64,000 bases of DNA. Origin: Euglena gracilis. Lineage: Eukaryota; Euglenida; Euglenophyceae; Euglenales. This document shows positions 55,001 through 62,872 of this stretch, piece by piece. Made by a program: the position numbers and the translations under genes. The stretch lies in contig CP154954.1 of assembly GCA_039621445.1 (NCBI GenBank), forward strand, positions 75,776,634-75,840,633, written 5' to 3'. The notes below the pieces were generated by a model, which was not told the origin of the DNA, ran no database searches, and saw only the letters and a program-made list of their open reading frames with translations. The first letter of the stretch is position 1. Each line of letters starts with the position of its first letter.

Positions 55001-58000
55001 TCATTTTTCGTGTTTCCAGAAACAGTCTACAAACACACACATTGTATGTGTGTGTGTCTTTGTGTGTAATGTACATATATGTGTGTGTGCATGTATGCAT
55101 GCATGTATGTATGTATGTATGTATGTATGCATGCATGTTCATACACATGTACACAATATACGATGTAATATATATGTTTATAAATATGTAACATATATAC
55201 ATCTGTACATGTACAAATGCATGTATATATTTATATCTACAAATAAAAATAGTAAGTATGCATGTACATGTATATGTATAAATATATGTGCGTATACATG
55301 TTCATACATGTATGTACAATGATAATACAATAATATGTATTTATTCCATCGTGTCAATTTGTTACAAATTAATAGAATTAATACAAATTAATGCAATTAA
55401 TACAAATAATGCCAATTAATACAAATAGAAAGTAGCATTATTCTTTGGCCTTCAATTTACATCTTTTTTTGAACTTGCGTCATTTTTTGTGCTTGCAATT
55501 GGGTTTTTTTTGGTGATCTCCAGGGAACTGTTCCACCATCTCTGGCGTTCCACCATCTCTGGCGCCGTGGAGGGTCTGACATTTGGATGGGTTTATTTTT
55601 CTGTTTCTGCTCGATCGCCCAGGGAGGTCTTTTTTGGGAGGATCTTATTTGGGGGTCACTGGAAAGCCTGAGGGTGGGGTCAGCGTGGGTTTTGGATCAA
55701 TTTTGAGGAGTCGTTTGGGTCCAAAAAAAACAAGTTGATCGCACCCACGACCCATTGAGCTAATAATGCTTGAGTGGAAAAGGTCCACTGACCAGGGGGT
55801 CGGGTTGGATAAGGGGCAAAAAAAGTCTGCAGACCAGGCGGCACCTGGGAGGGTGCCTGAGACTCCACCACCCCAAACAGGTGGTATTTTTTTTTTCTTT
55901 CGGCCTTTATTTGCATTTTTAACAATTTTTTTGCCGCCAAAAAATAGCATTCTGGACAACTTTGGAGGGCAAAAGTGGGCAGCCAGGAACCCTGCCAAAA
56001 AAAATTGCCATCTGGATAGACCCTGAATAGGTGTCTGAAATCCGAAGCCCTCTGAATACCTCCCCCCCCCCCTTGTCCAACGACCACTAATGTTCGTCTC
56101 TGACCGGGGGGGCGGTCGCTAAAATGGCCAATGTTTGTCTCCGACCAGGAGGGGTGGTCGTTAGACAAGCGGGGTGGACCCCAAGTCGGAGGAAAATTTA
56201 CCATAGATGGGGGTATATGGCCATTTTTGGGCTGTTTTTGGCCATTTATGCTATTTCTTGACTAGGGTTGGCCACTTTTGGCCATTTTTGGACATTTTTT
56301 GGGCGCTTTTGGGAATTTTTAGGCCTTTTTGACCGCTTTTCGCCATGTTTGGTCGCTTTTGGCCACTTTTGGCAACTGTTGGCCACACTTTGCCCCCCTT
56401 TGCCCATTTTTGGCCACTTTAGGCTGTTTTTGGTTACTTTTGGCCATTTTTTTGCCTTATTTTTGCTATTTTTTGGCAACTTTTTGGGCACTTTTGGCCA
56501 TCCTTTGGCCATTTTAGGCCATTTTGGGCTATTTTTGACTGTTTTCAGCCAACTTTCAGCAATTTTGGCCGAACCAACATCGTATACAAAAAGATCGTCT
56601 CTGCCCGGGGGGGGGGGTGGTCGTTAGACAAGCCCGGTTGTTGGACAAGGGGGGGGGGGGGGGGGGGGAGGTGTCCTCCAACCGAGGGGGAGGTCGCTGG
56701 ACATAGGGAGGGGTAATCACTGTACCACGCTCGGCCAATCTGAATCATCAATTCGAAGCGTGCCGTAAACCCCCCCCCAAATAACACCCCCCCCCTCGGG
56801 GGCCGATTTCGAGCGCCCAAATAACACACCCCCCTGTTTTCCTTTGGTTTTCCATGTAAAAATAACACCCCCCCCCAAATAACACACCCCCCCCTGGGGC
56901 CCCAGTTCGGGTGCCCAAATAACACACCGGGGGGGGGTGTTATTTGGGGGGGGGGGGTTACTAGGACCTCCAAATCAAACCGAGCGAAGCAACGCCCTGG
57001 ACCTCCGCTGCGAAGTGCTCCAGCACCTCCTGGACGAAGTCCCGGACCTGCTCGACGAGGGCATCAGACTCTTCAAACAGAAGCGGGTCGGTGGCAAGCG
57101 TCGCTGGAGGGCCCCCCACGAGGCAGGGGGTTCCGCAAGGGCCAGGGTTTGGGGGTGGCCGGCCAGAACCCCACACTGCCACCGGTGTTCATGCACACCC
57201 GGCGCGAAGCGCCCCGGCGGAATTCGCGCCGGAATATTTTTTTTGCCCCCGCACTGGAGGAGGGGGGGGGGTGGGGGACCCCCCTTCCGAAACCAGGGAT
57301 GTGGGGGTGGGGGAAACCACCCCTACCGTCTTACCCCCTAGGAGGGGGGGGGGGACCCTACCACCTACCTCATGTCTGCGGAGCTTCCCATACAACCCTG
57401 CTCACCCCCTCCCCTCCCATCTTGGTTGGTTGGCATCCAGGCTCGAACACATTGACCTCGTCCCGTGGGGAGTTACCTTTATCATCACCAACTGTCACTT
57501 GGTACTCCCTTGCGCTTTGGCAAACTTTTGTCCAAAAAGCGTCCAAATGACAGTTTCGACTAGCTTTGGGAAGCTCATGCCTAATATCTATACTATACTA
57601 TAGTCATGCCTAATATCGGAATAAACCGGGGATGTGAAGAGTTCCATGTACTGAGAAAAGCTGTACAGGAACAGAAATTGGACTGAAACGGAAACTGAAC
57701 CGCCGATTGCAGCCAGACAATTGCCACTGTGATGTTTTACGTCGACTTTGGGAGGCAAAGTTTCTCGGCCTGGCGCTTCGCCGAAAATCGGTCATCCGGA
57801 CCGCTTGTCTGCACCACCGTCCATACATCTCTTTAAGGACCCGGGGGGGGGGGGTGCTGGGCTAGGGCTAGAAATTTGGGCTGGCTAGCCCGCGCCCCCC
57901 CGGGAGGGGGGGGGGGGGGTGGGCCCCGGCTGGACCCGAACCGGGGCGAGCTGGACTGAAATCGGAAAAATGCCCAAAAATGACCTGCAGAACACAGTTT

Positions 58001-61000
58001 TGAAAAAATGATGCATTTGAAACCCCCCAAAAATGCCCCAAACGCCCCCCAAAGCCCATTTTTGGCCACTTTTGAACACAGTCTTTCAAAATTTTTGGCG
58101 CTTCGTGCCGAAAAATTTTGGGCTGGACCCCCAAAAAAGGGGCTGGCTAGTTAGGGCTAGCAGCACCCCCCCCCCCCGGGGGGGTGCTGCGGCTGGGGTG
58201 GGCCCAAATCGGGGCTGGCTGCAGCCGCCCCCCCCCCGGGGGGGGTTCGCAAAACCTTAGAGAGATGTATGGTCCCATCCCACAGCCGCCCCCCAAACCC
58301 CTCTGGGCTGGGTAGTGTCCAGACCACTTCTGCACTCCAGGAGGGGGCTGGAAATCATCACAAGTGGCCGGCCAAATAAAAGCGGGCGGTGGCGCGGTAA
58401 TTTGATCACCTCCTCCTGGGGCTTCTTTTCGCCGACTCCCGGTGGGGGGGGGGGTGCCTGGTGCTACGAGGTTCCCACCCATAACAAGCCCCCCCCCCCC
58501 GATTTGCATTGAATGCTGGAATGACCGTTTTCGGGCATCACCGGGTCAGCATTCTCCCTTGGTCGGGAATCGGGGTGGGTGGTGCCATAGCCACCCGAAA
58601 ATGGCCATTCAAGCATTCAAGGCAAATCGGGGGGGGGGGGGGGGGGCATTCCCCCCAGAGAGGGGGGAGTGTCAACTTTTATACAAAGAAGCCTATTGGC
58701 AAAAAAACCCAAAGCAGAAGCTTGGTTGATGATGCTGCGCACCAGCCGCCCGAACACAGGGTAGGGCATGAAGTTGGGGAGGCTGACGCCCGCACACTCC
58801 TTCGCCTCAGCCTCCACCACCGCTTCCGCCATTGTGCCGCATACACCAGAGGACCATTTCTGCCGTGGGGGGTGCACGGGAAGGCCTGGTGGGGGGTCGG
58901 ACCCCCCCCACCAGGATGGGGGTGGGGGGTCGACCTTCCCACCCAACCACCCAACCACCCATGGGTTGTGGGGATTCCCGTACAACCTTGGGGGGGGGGG
59001 GGCTTGTCAGGTGGGATTGAGAAATCCAAACCCTGAGGGTTGCAAACAAGGGTCTCAGAGTTTGAAACACAACAGCGGCGGGGCGGGAAATAATCGCCCC
59101 CCCAAAATTGGCAAAAAAGGGCCATTTTGGGCAATTTTTGGGGAAAAGTTGCCAAAGATGCCCAAGATCTCTGACGCAAAGCACCGAAACGAAAAATGTG
59201 ATCTTTTTTTGGAGGGTCCCAGCCCCAGAGTTGGTCCGGACCCCCCCCTGGCAAGGAGGGTCCAGACCAGGGTTTTTTTTAAGGCCGGGGGGGAGAGGGG
59301 GGTTCCCCCCACCCACCCACCCCCTGGGGGGGCCCCCGGGGCGGGTCCCGGGGGACCCACACAAAAATGGCCGAAAAATCGCGAAAAGTGCTTAAAACAG
59401 CACTTTTCGGCGCCTTTGGCGCCGAAAAGTATATCCCACCACCCTCCGGGGGGACCACCCTCCGGGGGGACCCCCCGGAGGGGGCTCGGCCGGACCCACC
59501 CACCCTACCCCCCCCCTCCCCCCCCCCCGGGGGTCCACGACTAAAAAAACCCCTGGTCCAGACCTCCCCCCTATGGTCCAGGAGGGGGGGGTGGGCGGGA
59601 CACCCGCTCCTCTAACGGGTGTGCCTTCCTCATGGGGTCTTTTAAGTTTAAAAAGAAACCTGCAAATAGCCCCACGTTGCTGACCGATTGCTAGACACTC
59701 CGCACTTTAGAGGCACGGTGGCCATCCTTGTTTCAAGGACATATTTCTTCATCACACATTCATCTGCCATTAAATGTTCTTGAGCCCAGGATGCGGGACT
59801 CTTCTGGATGAAAGCACCAGGGGGGTACAGGAAGACCTGGGGGGGGGGGGCAGGCAGGGCTCTATGAGAATCTCCGACACCCTATGGGTTATGGGTGGTG
59901 GGTGGGGTTCGACCCCCCCCCGCCGGGCCTTTCCATATACCCAGGCAGCTGTTTTTGATCAAATCCCTTTTGGCGGCTTCCAGTGCTGAATGAACCTTTT
60001 TTTGCGCGGTGCTGTGGTGGGTGCCAGGGGGGTCGACTCCTTCTCACCTCCCGGGTGGGGAATCCGACCACCAGGGCTGTATGGGACACCCCGAAACCCT
60101 ACGCATGGTGGGTGGAAGGGAGACCCCCACCTTATGGGCTGGCTGGACGCCATGCCAGTGTCACGTAAGGAGGACCCCGACAGATGCTCGAGCGTGCCAG
60201 TTTCTGAAGTGGGTGCCACGGCTGTGGGTGACCCCCGCCCAGAAAGCAGCGATGGCAACCACACCTAAAGTGCAGCACCAACTGGATGCACTTCAACCCA
60301 GATATATTTGCACTTGACACCAATTTGTTTGTAACTAACCGCAAAAATGTTTGCATTTCACCCCGATTTGCTTTTATCACAAAAACATCTGCACACTCTC
60401 CCAAAAATATTTGCCGAGGAAGTTTTCGCTGCAGATGGCTGCCTCTTCGACGTCTAATTATAGGAGCTTTCGATCGACGGGGGATTTGGCAGGCACCAAA
60501 AGGAGCCGAAGGACATTTTCAACAAAAGTTGGTGGCCAACAAAAAACCGGCCGGGGTGTGGGGTGGGGGCTGCACCCACTGGCATGGGGGGATGGGGATG
60601 GGGGTGGGCGGGGGTCAACAGCCCATATGAACGAAACTTTCTGCAAAAAGGGACAAGAACATTGTTTAGACGGTGATGAAGGAGGAGAGAAAATAGAAAC
60701 TGAAGTCAACAAGGGTAGTGGGAGACAAAACTTCACGCAAAACTTCACGGCGGTCCTTAAGCAAAAAAAAAAATCCCGTCCCTCCAAGACGTTTTTTTTG
60801 TTGTGTTTTTTTTTAAAAAAAAACATGTTTTTGTTTCAAAAAACAAGCAGTCAACCTTGGCAAGCACCTATGGTCAAGCCCCAAAATTCCCTCATTTTAG
60901 GCCATTTTAGGCCATTTTAGCTATGGGTGCCTACATATGGGTCCCAAAATCGGTCAAAGAAACACCCGGCGCCGAAGGCGCCGGAAACTTTTTTTTTCGG

Positions 61001-62872
61001 GTCCAAAGCTGCTCTGGGGGGCGGTCCTTAAGGGGCGGTCCTTAACTAAAAAAAAAAAATCCCGCCCCTCAAGGACCGCCATGAATTCCATTGGGATTCA
61101 CCGAAATGGGCTTATAACCCAAAAAAAAAACAACAAAATTTGGTCAACTGAAGCATGTCACCCACCCATCATAGCTTGCAAGGTCCATTGGGTTAAAAAT
61201 TGCTCTGCTTTCGAGAGCACAATGGCGATCTTTGCATAGTCCTGCGAGGTGAAGCAGGGCATCGCCTTTTCAACCTTGTTCTTGAACTCCCGGCACATCT
61301 CAAAGACCCTGGGTGTAATGTTGGAGCAGGGATGAACAAATCCATCCTCCAGTTTATTTAGTTTCGGTTCAAACGTTCAAAGACCAGGGGGGAGAAATAT
61401 TCAACAGAGCTCCTCAAAATATGCAATACAAAAAAATGCAAAAACGTTCAAAAAATGCAAAAAAATGTGCAAGTTGTGTATAAATTTAGCTTCTTTAGGA
61501 GCTCCCCAGGGCACACTTTTCTACTGGAGAGGACTTGGAGAAATTTCACTTACTCCAATAATGGAACATTAAAGGAAAATGTGATGCAAACTAGTGAAGT
61601 GATAGTTTGTTCACCTGGTTGCATCCACTTATATTCAATTGTGCAACTACATGTGAAATTGTCCAAAACATCCGGGTAATTTCCAGTTGTCTGAAAATGG
61701 AGAAGTTTGCTTGTACAAATGCCCGAACGAAATTGGAAAGGCAAAGTATGCCAAAAAAAACCCACAAAATTGTGATTGTTCACAAATTGCTCATTATGCC
61801 AAAAAAAATGCAAATTGTGCAGCTTCCATATCCCCCCTCCTGCAAAAGACCCTGATTGTCACTTGCAAGGGGGGGGGGGGGGGCGAGTGCCCAGCCAACT
61901 CCCCGCGCAGGAGGGCAGAGAAGCGTGGGACGCAAACCACCAACGTCCACTGGTGGAACAAAAAATGTGCATTTTATCCGGCCAGGCTATTTGATGAATG
62001 AAAAAAAAACAAGATATTTTGTTGTGTCGGGACGCCAACTTTCTTTTGGTGTTAATATTTCAGGAACTGCTGTCGAAAAGTAGGCCTTGTTTTGATTCTC
62101 TGCCATCAAACGAATTCCTACCATCAGGCTCCATCCGCCATCTTCCGGACTTACAGCAAACGTTGACCAAAAACTTGATTCATTATGGCCCCTCCGAAGC
62201 ACAAAAGCACAAAATTCACATGCGCAAGTTGGCACTACAGAAACGGCTGATTCCCAAGTCCCAATCAAAAATAAGTCCTTGGTTCAGAAAAACAAACAAC
62301 CAAAAACGACAAACAAACAAACAAACAAAAAGAGAGGGGAGAAAACATTCTGCAGGAGAACAACAATCGACTTGCAGGAAAAGGAATTAAAAGGACGCCA
62401 ATCCTGACGAAACCCCCACCGGCAGAGAGCATCCCCAAGCATGTCTTGGGTTCTCCACCCTCCTTGCAGTCTCCTCAACTGCATGAAGGAATGCCACAAG
62501 CTACTAGCAGAGCACTATGTCAAAAACAGATTGTACACACAGATTGTACACACAGAGATTGGACACACACAGATTGTACACAAAAAAAAACCGGCACGAA
62601 GTGATGGGAAAATGGGGGGCACAAGAAAGAGTCCAAAATGGCATTACGTGCACCATTTTCTCCAAAAGAAAGTGGACCAAAAAATGTGGCATTCCTTCGC
62701 TGCATCAACAGATCAAGGGAAAAAATTGTTCATGGTTCCGGGGGGTGGTCGTCAAGAGAGGGGTGGTCCTACCCTCCCCCCCCCCCCGGACAAAACCAGC
62801 ACTCACTTCGTACCCTGGCTGCTGGGCGTCCTGGATGAACCTCAAGTGCCGCTGGGCATTATCCATGCCACG
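45955..62872 (-). CDS. Dynamin-family large GTPase, stalk and GED (5' part missing)
   Basis: Large GTPases of this family assemble into helices on membrane necks and drive fission or fusion. Stalk motifs appear in the right order: MCREFKNKVEKAMP, then VSLPNFMPYPVFGRLVRSII (the G-x-LP-x-F...F-x-x-x-V block), ALVEQVRDFVQEVLEHF, then FREHPLLASSVKELAAEVVD with VRAVVQAE. The GED is clear: VTLPIPMHIRTHLVSESIQ, DKLEHLMEERPD, REELQASLARLTRSLQKLKA and stop. Exons: 62872-62807, 61298-61221, 58811-58709 (or 58722), 57103 (or 57068)-57003, 54338-54228, 53540-53457, 49957-49835, 49111-49008, 46972-46816, 46020-45955. Phases agree throughout. The GTPase domain (about 300 residues) is not in the window, so the gene must start beyond 64000. 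About 180 residues between stalk and GED include segments of unknown role. Mx/fungal-type and plant-type dynamin-related proteins both remain possible. Confidence 0.85.
46021..46815. other. Dynamin intron with (CTTC)n
   Basis: Holds only a CTTC tetranucleotide tract at about 46334-46379 and A-rich sequence. Confidence 0.6.
46334..46379. repeat. (CTTC)n microsatellite
   Basis: About ten copies of CTTC with one TTTC interruption. Confidence 0.95.
46816..46972 (-). CDS. Dynamin gene exon, GED core
   Basis: Acceptor CAGGGAG and donor GTCAAG. The 157 nt encode GNGVVAVTLPIPMHIRTHLV, then ESIQTFGNQIIVQYTGSDG and DKLEHLMEERPD. P-x-x-I-x-x-x-L-V followed by a Leu-x-x-Leu-Met-x-Glu block is diagnostic for the GED. 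The first base completes the codon left open by the exon at 49008-49111. Confidence 0.85.
46973..49007. other. Dynamin intron with several elements
   Basis: No exon. Holds a TGCCCAACGACC/GGTCGTTGGGCA half element at 47540-47600 with a CCAAAATTTTTGG-type body to about 47790 (related to 33838-34163), an ATTAATTA-rich patch at 47905-47990, C/G tracts near 48365 and the element 48468-48602. Confidence 0.6.
48468..48602. repeat. GGGAAACTGTCACC element, copy 2
   Basis: C-run, CGGGAAACTGTCACCTGACA at the left; TGACAGTTTCCCGGGCATGA and CAGTTTCCCGG, G-run at the right. The phrase GGTTGGCCGGTACCGGGGAC repeats in between. Very similar in text to 50724-51013. Confidence 0.85.
49008..49111 (-). CDS. Dynamin gene exon, start of GED
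   Basis: Acceptor TTTTTCACAG and donor GTACAT. The 104 nt encode KPKHDVDKDFFPNFVQCMED and QYKKMM, fitting the first GED helix (FVQxxxxxYKKxM) just before the LPIPMHI exon. The phase-2 end joins the next exon's single base to give an Ile codon. Confidence 0.7.
49835..49957 (-). CDS. Dynamin gene exon, unrecognised insert
   Basis: Excellent splice sites: acceptor CCCTCCCCCCCAG, donor GTGAGG after GCTGAG. The 123 nt encode VLNTSDSKLIREGGPPQPIT, then LAMLAPLREAGVTEAELDHA and Glu, phase 0 at both ends. It lies between stalk and GED, where classical dynamins carry a PH domain and others a flexible insert. It matches no PH pattern I know. Confidence 0.75.
50724..51013. repeat. GGGAAACTGTCACC element, copy 3
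   Basis: Same ends and same internal TTGGCCGGTACCGGGGACCC phrase as 48468-48602. It appears to be two units back to back, with the phrase present four times. Confidence 0.85.
51150..51320. repeat. Inverted relative of 13775-13935
   Basis: GGACTGCAGCTAGTCCAAAT through GGGATTTCTAG matches 13861-13900 in reverse complement. It is followed by a small inverted pair TCTAGCAGACCCC / GGGGTCTGCTAG around a C/G core at about 51197-51228. Confidence 0.75.
52025..52400. repeat. 65-bp direct repeat of C/G-tract sequence
   Basis: GTCCGGACCCCCCCTGCGGG and the following CCAGGAGGGGGGGGTGGGGG occur at about 52031 and 52337. The pair brackets a non-coding body with a GGCGCGAAGCGCC hairpin (52232-52246). CTTATAT... 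ends near 52012 and 52414 are complementary. Confidence 0.75.
53145..53369. repeat. CAAATAATACCCCC family, copy 2 (inverted)
   Basis: Reads as the reverse complement of the 33115-33533 element: TTTTTTGGAGGCCA, ATTTGTTGTCAGAGATTGTG, then GGGGGGTATTATTTGGGG at the right. One end is missing or replaced by a related ACCAGGTTATTTG element (52925-53140). Confidence 0.8.
53457..53540 (-). CDS. Dynamin gene exon after the stalk
   Basis: Acceptor CCGTTCTTTTCCAG and donor GTCGAC. The 84 nt encode PASLPFLAAAPAVDEWYSTL and then ITAFDQAA, phase 0 at both ends. Strong G/C third-position bias. The segment is not recognised; its frame has no ATG, so it is easily missed. Confidence 0.65.
53541..54227. other. 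Dynamin intron
   Basis: GC-rich 687-bp intron with G-runs near 53625 and 53760. No repeat partner was recognised. Confidence 0.5.
54228..54338 (-). CDS. Dynamin gene exon, stalk
   Basis: Acceptor TGCGCGGCAAG and donor GTGGCC (GTACAC, 11 bases on, is an alternative). The 111 nt encode FREHPLLASSVKELAAEVVD, KVAGAGAGYVRAVVQAE. It corresponds to the conserved stalk block with a Pro-x-Leu start, followed by the V-x-x-x-I-x-x-E helix of the family. Confidence 0.85.
55030..55340. repeat. TG/ATGTATG-rich microsatellite region
   Basis: Mixed (TG)n, (ATGT)n and ACATGTAT units over about 300 bp. Non-coding. Confidence 0.9.
56073..56649. repeat. TTGTCCAACGACC element, copy 2
   Basis: Colinear with 43312-43890 over its full length, with the same ends, the same TTTGGGAATTTTTAGGCC block and the same CATCGTATACAAA segment before the right end. 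Differences are scattered substitutions and tract-length changes. Confidence 0.9.
56767..56959. repeat. Palindromic CAAATAACACCCCC element
   Basis: AAACCCCCCCCCAAATAACA at the left and TGTTATTTGGGGGGG at the right, with two more CAAATAACA copies inside. Related by its ends to the CAAATAATACC family. Confidence 0.8.
57003..57103 (-). CDS. Dynamin gene exon, stalk helix
   Basis: Encodes SDALVEQVRDFVQEVLEHFA and Ala-Glu before donor GTCCAG. With acceptor GCCCTCCAG it starts at 57103 in phase 2 and adds TLATDPLLFEE; with acceptor TTTGAAGAG it starts at 57068 in phase 0. The shorter form fits the usual stalk spacing better but needs a GC donor in the exon before it. Confidence 0.75.
57104..58708. 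other. Dynamin intron
   Basis: No exon. Holds C/G tracts at 57250-57350, 57840-57920, 58165-58250 and 58440-58500, a GGCGCGAAGCGCC hairpin at 57201-57213 and CCAAAAATGG-type text at 57990-58080. Confidence 0.55.
58709..58811 (-). CDS. Dynamin gene exon, conserved LP-x-F stalk block
   Basis: Encodes AEAKECAGVSLPNFMPYPVF and GRLVRSIINQ. The G-x-x-LP-x-F-x-x-x-x-x-F-x-x-x-V spacing is characteristic of Mx- and fungal-type dynamins. Acceptor GTGGTGGAG is my choice among several AG sites. The donor is either GTTTTT (58709, phase 1) or a GC site after Gln (58722). Confidence 0.8.
58812..61220. other. Dynamin intron
   Basis: No exon. Contains C/G tracts, the 29-nt hairpin at 59402-59430, CCGGCGCCGAAGGCGCCGG at about 60966-60984 and GGCCATTTTA repeats near 60895. 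Confidence 0.6.
59402..59430. repeat. Perfect 13-bp-stem hairpin
   Basis: ACTTTTCGGCGCC, loop TTT, GGCGCCGAAAAGT. Similar GGCGC hairpins occur at 12224, 33952, 52232, 57201 and 60966. Confidence 0.9.
61221..61298 (-). CDS. Dynamin gene exon, first stalk helix
   Basis: Acceptor GGTCTTTGAG (or CACCCAG) and donor GTGCTC. The 78 nt encode MCREFKNKVEKAMPCFTSQD and YAKIAI, resembling the F-x-x-x-(I/V)-x-x stalk helix just before the LP-x-F block. The frame stays open past the donor, so a later donor is possible. Confidence 0.65.
61388..61850. repeat. Dispersed repeat, GCAAAA/TTGCATG type, copy 3
   Basis: Blocks in the same order as 18166-18620: AATATTCAACAGAGCTCCTC, GCAAAAA array, GTGCAAGTTGTGTATAAATT, CACTTTTCTACTGGAGAGG, TTCACCTGGTTGCATCCACT, CCAGTTGTCTG, TTGTACAAATGCCC. 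Confidence 0.8.
62306..62332. repeat. (CAAA)n short tandem
   Basis: About five CAAA/CAAAC units. Confidence 0.85.
62807..62872 (-). CDS. Dynamin gene most upstream exon in the window
   Basis: Acceptor CTTGGCCGAAG and textbook donor GTGAGT. The 66 nt encode RGMDNAQRHLRFIQDAQQPG plus Tyr-Glu, phase 0. It is in the right place for the segment linking GTPase domain and stalk, but the match to the family is weak by itself. Confidence 0.55.

Larger units (their letters stand above)
54339..57002. other. Dynamin intron with TG-rich tract and a TTGTCCAAC element
   Basis: No exon is supported. Contains ATGTATG/TGTGTG-rich sequence at 55030-55340, element 56073-56649 and the palindromic CAAATAACACCCC element 56767-56959 directly before the next exon. 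Confidence 0.6.

Noticed and set aside
58768-59544. 258-codon plus-strand open frame
   Set aside because: Consists largely of C/G-tract translation (Gly/Pro-rich) and is antisense to the dynamin exon.
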